Assembly (NCBI GenBank): GCA_025201765.1 | Contig: MU623486.1 | Location: 19,530-83,529 of the forward strand | Direction: 5' to 3' | Origin: Daldinia sp. FL1419 | Taxonomy: Eukaryota > Ascomycota > Sordariomycetes > Xylariales > Hypoxylaceae | Length of the DNA: 64,000 nucleotides | In this document: positions 44,132-53,928 of the stretch, piece after piece | Layout of the letters: every line of letters starts with the position of its first letter | Position numbering within the stretch: position 1 is the stretch's first letter | Notes under the pieces: generated by a model | Told to the model about the DNA's origin: nothing | Database searches by the model: none | Seen by the model: only the letters and a program-made list of their open reading frames with translations | Translations under genes and position numbers: made by a program

Positions 44132-44712
44132 ATGGCCGACGCAGAATTAGAACAGGTATATTTACTATGCCCCCCCTTAACTATATTACGTAGTATTCAA
44201 GGCTAATAAAGCACAACCTGGCAGATCCGCAAAGCGCGCCTCGAGCAGCTCAAAGCGCAAGGCGGCGGGGCAGGTAGCTCAGGACCGAGCCAAGGGAACA
44301 AAGCCGAGCAGCAGAAGCAGTGAGCGCATCTCCTCCCCTCGCCTCTCACCTCTCACCTCTCGCCTCTCGCCTCACACCTCACCAAGCAGTATATCACAAC
44401 GTCATACCTAACTTACTCCTCCACTCTCGCAGACAAGAATCCGAGGCCCGTCAATCCATCCTCAACCAGATCCTGCACCCGGAAGCCGCCGACCGCCTCG
44501 GCCGGATCCGGCTGGTGAAGGAAGAGCGCGCGACCGACGTCGAGAACCGCCTCATCATGCTCGCGCGCACCGGCCAGCTACGCCAGAAGGTCACCGAGGC
44601 CCAGCTCAAGGAGCTCCTCAACGCCGTCGCGGACACCAAGGAGGAGGAGAAGATTGTGGTTAACAGGCGCAAGAACTGGGACGACGAGGACGACGATCTG
44701 CTGGATTTGTGA
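44132..44712 (+). CDS. PDCD5-family protein (TFAR19-like)
   Basis: Small helical-bundle protein of the PDCD5/TFAR19 family, conserved from archaea to humans; in eukaryotes it is tied to the TRiC/CCT chaperonin and programmed death. Three exons: 44132-44155, 44225-44319 and 44433-44712; 132 residues. Exon 1 encodes only MADAELEQ. Exon 2 gives IRKARLEQLKAQGGG, the acidic-basic start of the helical core. Exon 3 gives ARQSILNQILHPEAADRLGR, IRLVKEERATDVENRLIMLA and GQLRQKVTEAQLKELL, which is the diagnostic core, and ends in the DNA-binding-like acidic tail NRRKNWDDEDDDLLDL. The second intron (113 bases) contains CTCACCTCTCGCCTCT-type repeats. Exon 3 is G/C-rich at third positions. Confidence 0.95.
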
Positions 44713-45048
44713 CGGCCGCTTTGCCTTCTTATAGTCGCTTTGGGAAGGTTGGAGTCGGCGATGTAGGTTGAGGATTGAGGATTGAGGGTTGAGGGTTGGG
44801 GTTGGGGTTGGGAGGTAGAGAAAACAAGCAAACAAGGAGAGAGCGCACGATGCGACGGGATAGCAAAGTAAAGCACAACACAGCACAGCGCGGCTTCGCA
44901 TGACACGGCGTTTCTGGGTCGGGAAATAGACGTGCTTGCTCTCGCCCTGCGCGGTCCAAGCACAGTCCATAATGTACAGATCAAATTATCTATTAATGAC
45001 ACACATGAATATACCCCTTTTCTCCTTTTCCTCTTCCCTTCCAAAGTC
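44713..45048. other. Convergent intergenic, PDCD5 / COQ4
   Basis: 336 bases between two 3' ends, with a graded TTGAGG/TTGGGG repeat at 44768-44812. No gene. Confidence 0.7.
44768..44812. repeat. Graded TTGAGGA - TTGAGGG - TTGGGG repeat
   Basis: Two TTGAGGA units, two TTGAGGG units and two TTGGGG units follow each other in order, then TTGGG. Telomere-like in look but in a 3' flank. Confidence 0.9.
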
Positions 45049-45975
45049 TCAACTTGCCACAGCCTGCGCGGCCGCCACCTCCTTAACATTCTTCCTCTCG
45101 GCGCGCTCCCGCTTCCTAATCTCCCTCAAATCCGGAGGTCGTTCAATCCCCAGCCGTGCCCTAAGCACGTCCACATCCGTCTCCATCTCCTCCTCCCAAT
45201 ACACGTTAATCACCTCGTCGCTCCTGAGCCCGTTCCTAACCGCCCAGGGGGCGTATATCGAGAAGAACCTCTTCCTCTCCACCGGCTTCAGCGTCGCGAC
45301 CGCTAGTAGCGACAGCCCCGTCATGGGAAGCAACGTATTCGCAAACTCGAACGCTTTGAGCGCGACCTCGCCCTCGCGAACGATGGGGAGCCCGGTTAGC
45401 GCGTGGTAGAAGTCGTGCGATTCGCGATACCGCTGCATCACGTACGCGCACTCCTCGTCGTCGATGAACCGCACTCCGCTGCGCGTATCCGGCGACACGC
45501 CCTCCCTGTCCAGCCACGCCACGTACGTTCCTCCGACCGTCGCCTGCGGTAGCGAGCGCAGGTACGGCAGGTTCAGCGACTGCGAGGTAATCCGCGGCCT
45601 GTCCCGTAGAATCCTCCGCCCCGTCTGGGAAGAAAGCATGGCTCTTCGGAGCCGCTGGATGAAATACGGCGACGCGGTCGCTTCGCCTAGAGCTGCGATC
45701 ATGTCCCCCCGGTACGGGTCCACGAAGGACACGATGCCGGAACCGACGGCTAGGGCGGCGCGCTCGAGGCTTGTAAGGGGCACATGGCCTGGATAATTGG
45801 GTGGAGGGCGGTTAAGGACCGAAAAGGGTCTACTGCTGCCGCCACCGATACAGATGCTGCATGTTGATGGTATCGTTGCCGCTGCTGCTGCTGTTACGGG
45901 GAGTCGCAGCAGCACGTGATTATGACCTAGGCCACGACGGCTCGATACAGAACCTAGACGAGCGAGAGCTTTCAT
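45049..45975 (-). CDS. COQ4: Coenzyme Q biosynthesis protein Coq4
   Basis: Mitochondrial matrix-side protein required for ubiquinone synthesis; it organises the CoQ synthome and takes part in head-group decarboxylation. Single exon, 308 residues. The first 50 residues are Arg/Ala/Ser-rich and fit a presequence. Core: GHVPLTSLERAALAVGSG (about 63-80), IVSFVDPYRGDMIAALGE, LPQATVGGTYVAWLDREGV. The metal-binding motif is HDFYH at 187-191 with Glu203, matching the family pattern H-D-x-x-H-x11-E. LKPVERKRFFSIYAPWAVRNG follows, then a charged C-terminus. It meets PDCD5 tail to tail. The codon choice is G/C-rich. No defect seen. Confidence 0.96.
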   Translation of the reverse strand: MKALARLGSVSSRRGLGHNHVLLRLPVTAAAAATIPSTCSICIGGGSSRPFSVLNRPPPNYPGHVPLTSLERAALAVGSGIVSFVDPYRGDMIAALGEATASPYFIQRLRRAMLSSQTGRRILRDRPRITSQSLNLPYLRSLPQATVGGTYVAWLDREGVSPDTRSGVRFIDDEECAYVMQRYRESHDFYHALTGLPIVREGEVALKAFEFANTLLPMTGLSLLAVATLKPVERKRFFSIYAPWAVRNGLRSDEVINVYWEEEMETDVDVLRARLGIERPPDLREIRKRERAERKNVKEVAAAQAVAS

Positions 45976-47090
45976 TCTGCCAGGACTCGTATCGTTTCCA
46001 CACTTCGACTCACGATAGCAAAAGAAGAACGTAAAACCCTCCAGATCTACTTTATTGGCTCCTAAGAACCTTTTTTTGGTTTTTTTTTTTCTGTCGACGG
46101 TTATTAACCATTCATCATGTTCCGTCAGGTATCATACGTTTCGGAGCTATGTTTGGAATAAGCTTGCCAAGAGCTTAGGTCCAATGGGTGGGTGAGACGG
46201 CGTTCCGATATACGCATAATTATCTAAAAATTCATATTAACTATTGTATTACTGTACAGAGGTTTGCCACCAATCAACGACGTTCAATATCGACATTTCC
46301 GTGAATCCAACCTGGGCAGGTACCTTGAAGCTGGGTAGGTATCAAGGTACCTATCTGCCAAGTTAATCAAGCATCCTATCTTCACATCTGGCTCTGTCTC
46401 ATGCGCTCCCGGGTTTCATAGCCTGGGTTACCTATTTACTTACCTCTCGATAGCTTCCATTCATACCCTTCAAAGGGTACAAGAACTTAATTTGGTCTCT
46501 GACTTTCCTACATCACGTCTTATAAATTAAATCAAGTACTTGTATTAGGCACCTTGATCAACTCGAAATTCTATAATAATAGCCCATACGGAGAAGAGTG
46601 TTGGCCGTATAGAACCTAAGGTTGAATAGAACCTAACTGCGCAGCTGTGATACGTGCCTGCCAATCGTTATTACAGCTAGAAAGAAATCAAACAGCGACG
46701 ACTAAAAGACATCGTTCACCCCCTCATCAGTTTACCAGTGCCAGTGTGAGCTTTATTATCGGACTATCTGGATGAACGATCATTGAGATAAGCTATTTTC
46801 ATCCGCCCCGAACAAAGGCAACGTCATTATTTCACAAATCTGAGCTTCCATATGAGATGGATCGAAGCGTGCCACTCAGAAATCAGAGACTAGAGATCCG
46901 AGATCCTACTAGCAGCTATCATCAATCTCAAAACACATCTTCCTTATTCGTACCTCGTGCCGGCCATCAAAGAAACGCAATTAAAGATTACTTTTTCCAG
47001 CCTCGATTCCGAGGCCTATTAGAGTATTGCAGTTCCGGAGCCAGCAGTTCATGGTGAAAGTGTCCGGATAGATCGTCGATCGTACCACTA
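45976..47090. other. Intergenic, 1.1 kb
   Basis: COQ4 promoter on the left and the helicase 3' UTR on the right. Contains T runs near 46070-46090 and TAGGTACC-type words near 46320-46350. A 66-codon frame at 46857-47057 has no recognisable features. Confidence 0.6.
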
Positions 47091-49188
47091 TCACCATTCG
47101 ATGTCATTTCCAGCGCCCCAAGCGGCACCTCCTGAGTTGTCAGGAACGCCCCAATCATCTGAGACATTGGTCTTGGGTGCAGTGGTCGAACCGGCTTTGG
47201 CTGTACCCCAATCGTTGCTTGTTTCAGCATCACCACCAGCAGCCTTGGAGCTAGCACCTCCGGTCTTGCTTTCGGTACCCCAGGTGCCACCAGGAGTCTG
47301 GTCGTTCGTACCCCAAGTGTCTACCGCACCCTCTCCTTCATCGAAGTCACTTTTGTCATCATCCATCTGAAAGTTCTTAGGGTCTACGCCCTCAGGGATG
47401 TACTGGGTCAAGAAATCGGGCACAGGCTGTCGAGTCTCCATGAGGATCTTGGTCAAATCTCCTGCGATCGATTCGTCACGCTCGGTGTAGAATGAGATAG
47501 CATAACCAGTGTATCCGATGCGACCGGTTCGACCTATAAGTTGTTAGCTAACGAAGAACTCCCAGAGGCAAAGGGTCTAAAGCGTCAGTCAGTGGCTTAC
47601 CAATGCGATGGACGTATTCCTGGATGCCGCCGTGGTCCGTATTGGGAAGGTCATAGTTGATAATGTAACGAACATTGTGTACATCGATTCCGCGGGCCAT
47701 CACTCCGGTGGCGACCAAGATAGGCGTCTTTCCAGCGCGGAAAGCTCGCATCGCATCCTCTCGCTCGCGCTGAGTTCGATCCGAATGGATCGAGGTGCAA
47801 GGCAACTGCTTATGAAACAAGTAATCATCTATTTCATCCGCCGTACGTTTGCTATTCACGAAGATGATAGTTCGTCGAGGCTCCATTGCGCCTAGAGCAT
47901 TCATGAGAGCCTCTCGCTTCAGCTCCCGCTTCACGAAGATGACCTCTTGTGAGATGTTGACGTGAGAGCTGCCGATTCGGCCCACGCGAATGCGCAGATG
48001 GTTCATGGCCAAATGGTCTTTGGCGAGTTTGCGGACGGCGCCAGGGAAAGTAGCTGAAAAGAGCATGTAGTTCACAATACCTTCCTCTTGTTCTATTACA
48101 AATGTTAGGTCGGCATTTCGTAGATTATCAACGTATCAACTTACCACCACCGGTGAGTATCTTTTCAAACTCATCCTGCCAATCCATGTCGAGCATCTCG
48201 TCGGCTTCATCGATCACCATGTATCGAAGTCGGCGAAGGGTAAACAAGTGCGAGCGCTCCATTATGTCGATGAGGCGACCCGGAGTGGCGACGAGGACGT
48301 CGCAGCCTCGTCCAATCTGCTTGAGCTGCTCCGACAGCGGTCCTCCCCCGTAGACAACACAAGGGCGAAGCATTGTGCGGTAACAGAACTTACGCGCTTC
48401 GTCAAAGATTTGAATCGCCAACTCTCGGGCAGGGCAAACGATCAGAACTAAAGGCTCAGCGCGCACATACTGAGCCGTTCCTTGCTCGAACTCCTGGGGG
48501 CTCGGGCGATAGGCGGCCAACTTTTTGGCTTTGCCCATGAGCTGATTCAGGATAGGAATCAGGTATGCGGCAGTTTTTCCCGAACCTGAAGAAGAATCTG
48601 GTTAGAAAGAGCAATAAAGATTAATGTGGGACGATGGGGGGAGATATCGACCTGTCTGGGCAATGGCAATCATATCATATCCCAGCTTGACAGCCGGGAT
48701 GCAATACTTCTGGATAGGGGTTGGCACTTTGTAACCTGCCATTTCAATGTTCTTTAGCATGATAGGATGGAGACCGCCATCCTTGAAGTGGAAGATAGGA
48801 CGAATTCGCTGTTCCCCTTCTTGAGAAACACTGATCTCAGCAATCCTAGGGAGGTTAGTCGGGTATTAAGTTGCTGAGACCCAAACAAATCAACTTACTT
48901 GGAGAAATCAACGCCGGCACAGTGTCGCTTCTCCGGGGGGCCGAAGAGCTGGATTTCCAGCTGGGGGTTCACAGGACCTATCTCACCCTCATCACCATCC
49001 CATTCATAGACGGCGCTGTTGCTCCCCCACTGACGATCAACGTCACTTTCCGTGTAGTCAAATGCGACCGGTTTACCCCAGTCAGCAACCGGCTTCTCGG
49101 CATGCTGCGCCGCGGTGGTAAAAGGCCCAGCGGCCTGCATGACCCCAACCGGAGCTGGAGCCTCGGAAGGACCCCAACTGTTGGACAT
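47091..49188 (-). CDS. DEAD-box RNA helicase of the Ded1/DDX3/Vasa type with WG-rich ends
   Basis: ATP-dependent RNA helicase, probably acting in translation or RNP remodelling. Five exons: 49188-48899, 48845-48652, 48585-48145, 48092-47601, 47533-47091; 619 residues. Motifs: Q motif GYKVPTPIQKYCIP, Walker A AQTGSGKT (about 159-166, split by an intron), PARELA, TPGR, DEAD at 287-290, FSATFP, IIFVNSKRTADE, ARGIDV and HRIGRTGR (split by the last intron). Both ends carry WG motifs: NSWGPS, ADWGKP, RQWGSN at the start, and DTWGTN, GTWGTE, NDWGTA, DDWGVP, AAWGAG before the end IEW. The core is diverged from typical Ded1, for example LARDFL is replaced by LAKDHL. It may be a Ded1 paralogue; a second, canonical Ded1 may lie elsewhere. 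A long 5' UTR intron is likely. Confidence 0.9.
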
Positions 49189-51865
49189 ATTGATTGATGG
49201 ACTAATAAGATTAATACCAAGATTCTAGAAACATGAGGTCAGCAAAAGTTAAGTGCCCGATGGACGTTTGGCAGCTTCAGAGCTAAAGTCTGAGGTAAAG
49301 TTAAAGGGGGTTGGCTAAGGAGCAAATAGAAGTTCCATGTTGCGTGCCATTATCTTGTTTGGGAGAATTTGTGAACATGTAGTCGCCCGATATGCCAGCA
49401 AACAAAATATGCTTTGACTTAGGTGCTTATAAAGGGGACACAGAGAAGAAGACGTGAAAAGAATTTTTTTTTAAAAAAAATACCTTTCCTAATTTGGATC
49501 CTAGTGACGTGAAAGTCCTTGGTAATCAAGCGATCAGCGCGAGACCTACGTAAGTAAAGCGGTTAGCGAGTGGCAGTAGTAATAGAGTACTTCAAGTATG
49601 AGATAATACAAAGATAGAGGAAGTAATAACGATCTGACAAAGTGTCGTATAAGCAAATGGGGAGCCGTGGCCTCAAAAACAAATTTACCTGCTTGTCAAT
49701 AATAAAAGAGGCAATAAAAAACTTGAACTAAGATGTATAAGTTCAATAACGACTATGCTTAGAAACGAAAGCTATCGCGGTAAGTTGCCTGAATGAATCA
49801 ATGTACAACAATACCGGATAGTCGTCTGGGTAGGAAGATTAATGGCGTGTGAGTTGTGTAAAAGGTCACCCAGCCTAAAAGGAGACTGAGAGGTCTTGCC
49901 AAAAGGAAAAAGGCAAAGGAGATTGGGGTATAACGTTGCGTTTCTATGAAGGGCACATCCGAGATGGCTCTAGGAAAAGCATGGATGATATGGGTGATGA
50001 GTGACGAGTGATAAATGATGAATGATGAATGGTGAATGATGATGATAGAATGAGAAGAAATAAAACATTTGACTTACCTGCCTTTTGCTCTGTTGAGAAA
50101 CCAGAGTGCTTGTGACTGGAGGTGTTTCTCAGACCAGACCCAGCTTTGGCTCGAGGATGTTGTTGGTGAAGAGGAAAAGAAAAATGAAAGCAGTTGGAGA
50201 GGGAGAGAAGCACTCTTTATATAGTCGTCAGGAAGGGGGGAGGACCCGTAATTACCATAAAACTCCGTATGTCGAGGATTAGGAAACAGCAAACGAAGGA
50301 AAGAAGTAATTGCCTCTCTTGGATACCCCTAACGAGTTAGGTCGCTTTGGGGAAGGGTGGTATATGTAAGTACCAGGCCTACTATGTTTACCTGTGAAGG
50401 TCTACGAGTGATACAACTTCTGCGAATAGGGTCAAGTACCTACACACCAAGGCAACGGGGCTAAATAAAACGAGCAGACAGTGGTAGAAAAACTTTTCAC
50501 GCATGACACAGCCGTCATACTCACTTTTTCGGGGATAGAACTCCTAGGGGCAGGTCGTTAGGGGGTATGTGCACCATGTTTGTTTGCACAGCCGTCGAGG
50601 AAACCACCAGTGAATGGATCGTGAGATTTTAGCTTGGAAGGAACATTAGAACATACAAGTTATTTGCACTAGGTACATGCGTACGTACGTACGTATTTTA
50701 AGGGGGGGCTTGGAATAATATGTAGGTATCCAGGGGAAACACAGCCTAGGGCAGCAGGAAGGCCCACGAGTAGCTCGACGAGGGTGTAGAGACCCACGAT
50801 ACCAATGGGAATAAGTAGTTACCTACTAGAGGAAATACACTAATGGTGGTGATACGACGACAGTATGTATTGGAAACAGATCAAAATGGAGTGGGTATTC
50901 GAAGTTCACCTACAGAAAGAACTCTTGGCTATTGCTCTATATATCGATATTGCTTTGGATAAGTAGGCAGGTACCTAACCATATGGCATTCTCGATCGAG
51001 AGAGATTATTGTATGCTTGCTCATGTAGTTACAGAGAGATTTTACCTAGTATCTGTACGTAGCTAGCTGGAAATGTTGTATGGCAAGGTGATTTCCATGG
51101 CTCTACATGTATCCATGTTTGAACCAAGGCGTCCTTTAAGCGTATAGAGAATAATCCGTTTGCTACAATAGTTACCTACACACAAGCCTACAAGAGTTTT
51201 TGACCATAAGGAACAGTGATGAGGATGGGTGCGTTTATTCATGCTCGGGCAAGCCATATGTCGTTTGAGTCTGAACGAAGGAGGTGACTGTGTTGGGACT
51301 ATGGCGTGGACAACGGCGGCAGACATGGCAGTATCACGATGGGTTCAACGAATGGAGACGTAATTTATATTGCCCAAGCTATGATATCACCATCAATATT
51401 CCTCACGGAGCCTTCAAAGGTCTTTAGGACATGTTGATTTGGGTTATTTATAGGCGCAATGACCATTTGTGCTGTATACTACTCTTTCACGTGATAGGAA
51501 ATGGACGACGATAATTTCTTATTGTCTTATGATGTGTAGAAATAACCTGTCTACCTAGGTACCCAGTCTGAGTAGTTTACAGTATGGAATATGGAACACG
51601 AAGCGCATGAGTGGCGCCAGAGACGGCTGGGAGGATTTGAGCTAAGCCAGCTAATGGCTAATAGATAAGGTACCTACCTAGGTATATATCAATAGCACGT
51701 GGAGCAGGAATGGGAATCAAGAAGAGTAATGAGCAAATGTTTGACTCTAATTTTTATATTAAGTCAATAGGCTGAGGTGGTTGAGAAACCTGATATTGAA
51801 TAATATCATATTTGGTATCAGTTGAACTTTTAAGATACGCCTTATAGCTGCCCGAATTGGTAGGG
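49189..51865. other. Intergenic, 2.7 kb; helicase leader on the left
   Basis: The left kilobase probably holds the helicase 5' UTR with an intron of about 850 bases (see findings). The rest has no supportable gene. Features are a GATGAATG-type repeat near 49995-50046, a GTAC tetranucleotide run at 50681-50695, and TAGGTACC words near 51550-51690. Confidence 0.55.
50681..50695. repeat. GTAC tetranucleotide run
   Basis: Nearly four tandem GTAC units. Confidence 0.9.
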
Positions 51866-52985
51866 TCACATGATATAACCGGCCCATAGATTCTCATCGT
51901 CGTTGAATCGTGAGGTCTGTTCGTAATCACCCATACCATCTTTCAACACCTGATCCAGTGTTGCAGCGGCTCTACCTGCCGTCCCACCTTCCTTCTTAGC
52001 CATATCTACACCGGTCTCAACGGCCGCTCTGAACCGCTTCTGGAAGATATCCTGTCTATCCTCCCGGCTTCGATAGAGCTCGCTATCCTCATCTCTAGGG
52101 GGCTTAAATAGCCCGAGATACCCAAGTGGGTCTGGTGTTCGCGGCACGCAGCCTACGTTGCTGAACCAATCGTTGGGAGTCCAGGGGTCGGCCATTCCGG
52201 GCTTGAACCCCATATCCAGAAATTTGGACAACACCAGCATCTGTCGTGGGAAAGACTGGCCGTATTTCTTGGCACCAAAAGTCGTTCTCGGAGCAGAAGT
52301 CCAACCGCTTTTCGATGCGGTAGTTGGTGCAGATTTCACAGCCCATCCCAAAACTGACATGAAGTCTCTGAGCGGCTTCACCCAGCAGCCAGCGCTTGAG
52401 ACGACCTCTTCCCCAGCGACATCGAGTAGCCACTCCATGTAATTCAGACCATCATCCTTGACCTCTTGCGAGATATTTGTCATAGTCCCTCGAATATAGA
52501 GCATGATCTTCTCGACGTGAGGGCGTACTTCATCTGCTGGAAGAGTTCGCAGCAGCTTCAGTAGCTGACCGCGCACGGGTCCTGAGGAGTCGGACATTAT
52601 GGGAAGAAGCTTCTGTAATAATGTCGACGTGCCTACAGGGTTGACTGGCGGGTTCGTCGAGAGCTGGCTCGCGAGGTAGGATAGCGCATCTCGACGTTGA
52701 GTGTCCGAGCGAGAACTGGTTAGGGATAAGTTATGTTTGAATCGTTCGGACGGATCCGGCGCATTCTCGGCGAGTTGTTGCTGTAAGACGATAGCTGTAA
52801 AGTTTTAGCTGAGTTGCCTTCGCCGCGACACTGAGAATCGCATGAATCGGTGTCATTATCATACCTTTGGATTTAAAACTTGTATCCGTAAAGTTGGAAG
52901 GCTTCGCTTTAGGCTTCCCTACTTTCAGCTTGGGCTTCTGGAAGTCCTTCTTCTTTTCCTTCTTCTTCTTAGCACTGGAACCCAT
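51866..52985 (-). CDS. IPI1: Ipi1/TEX10-like Rix1-complex subunit
   Basis: Nuclear HEAT-repeat-like protein of the Rix1 complex, which processes ITS2 and remodels pre-60S particles with Rea1. Two exons: 52985-52865 and 52794-51866; 349 residues. The N-terminus has the Lys-rich family start SSAKKKKEKKKDFQKPKLKV, then ERFKHNLSLTSSRSDTQRRD and ALSYLASQLSTNPP, then the helical repeats with LLPIMSDSSGPVRGQLLKLL and GTMTNISQEVKDDGLNYMEW. It ends NDDENLWAGYIM. An upstream in-frame Met at 53021 would add 12 residues; I use 52985 because MGSSAKKKK is the usual start. The gene is divergent from the Roadblock protein, 392 bases between starts. Confidence 0.92.
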
Positions 52986-53377
52986 CTTGAACCAGTCATT
53001 TGGATGAACAAGACCTGGCACGATAGGTTCGGAAGACCAACTGGTCTTACTATCCCATTCTACACATTGCTGGACTTTCGCGACGGAATTAGGTACGAAT
53101 TAGGTACTGAGCGCGACTTTTTTGGCGGTCTGTAGCGGCACAATCCACCAACTAACCTAGGTTAGACCCTAGGTTAGCAGCTTCTTAGAGTGCTGTGGCG
53201 TGCTTATCTTATCGTATTAGTGCGCAAGCCACTGTCTTAGTGGCTTAAGCTACCTAACTTCTAGGCGTTGTTGTCATAGGTTCAACTAATGAGGTCCCTA
53301 ATCAGCTAATTCACCTTCAGGGGACTCCTTATTTCAATTAACGCCAGGAGTGCTTCGCTTAGCCAAGGGAAGAAGAC
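52986..53377. promoter_or_regulatory. Shared divergent promoter, IPI1 / Roadblock gene
   Basis: 392 bases between divergent starts, containing an inverted pair of CCTAGGTTAG / CTAACCTAGG words at 53155-53178. No confirmed promoter element. Confidence 0.5.
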
Positions 53378-53928
53378 ATGGCAGAAAAGGCAATGGTAAT
53401 GGTTAAAATTCCTACAGAGTAATACGTATAGCTACCTAGCTAACTCATATCGCACGTAGCCCTCCGTTAACACGGAATCCATAGATGAGGCACTCCACCG
53501 GCTTTCTAAGAAACCCGGGGTCAAGGCCTGGCTTATGTTGGACCGGGTCAACGGTGCGGTGTTGAAAACTAACGGCCAAATCTCCACCATTAGACCTGCA
53601 CGATCTGCGGATAGGAAGACTTCGCTACCAAGTCCTACCGGTGGTTCCTTCTCAGCCGACACCAGCGCGAGCACCGACAACGAGATGCAAGCCGCGCAGG
53701 AGCTCGCCAGTATGGTATGGAGCTTCTTAAGTACGGCGGGGAGTTTGGTCGACGAGATTGATACCGAGGTAGATGCTCAATATTGCTCATACGGATGAAA
53801 GAGAGACTAACGACTTTATATAGGACGAGTTGAAGCTATTGAGGCTACGAACAAAGAAACAAGAGCTAGTCATCGTCCCCGAACCCAAGTATCTATTAGT
53901 CGTTGTCCATGACACGCCTCCGGTATAA
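53378..53928 (+). CDS. Roadblock/LC7-domain protein
   Basis: Small Roadblock/LC7 fold protein, about 143-145 residues; the family includes dynein light chains and Ragulator subunits that regulate GTPases. Which one is not clear. Exon 2 is 53460-53768, exon 3 is 53824-53928. Exon 1 starts at ATG 53378; its donor is either 53396 (GTAATG) or 53402 (GTTAAA), both phase 0, giving MAEKAM or MAEKAMVM. The fold is visible as ESIDEALHRLSKKPGVKAWL, MLDRVNGAVLKTNGQ, an inserted Ser/Thr-rich loop, AAQELASMVWSFLSTAGSLV, then LKLLRLRTKKQELVIVPEPK and YLLVVVHDTPPV at the end. The short first exon is the weakest part of the model: a TAG stands directly in front of exon 2 in its frame. Confidence 0.8.

Noticed and set aside
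44768..44812. Interstitial telomere
   Set aside because: Units are TTGAGG/TTGGGG, not the TTAGGG of filamentous fungi, and the array is short and graded.
53378..53422. Reading the first Roadblock exon to its own stop as a 14-residue peptide
   Set aside because: The conserved fold starts in the next exon, and internal donors at 53396 or 53402 give a phase 0 join to it.
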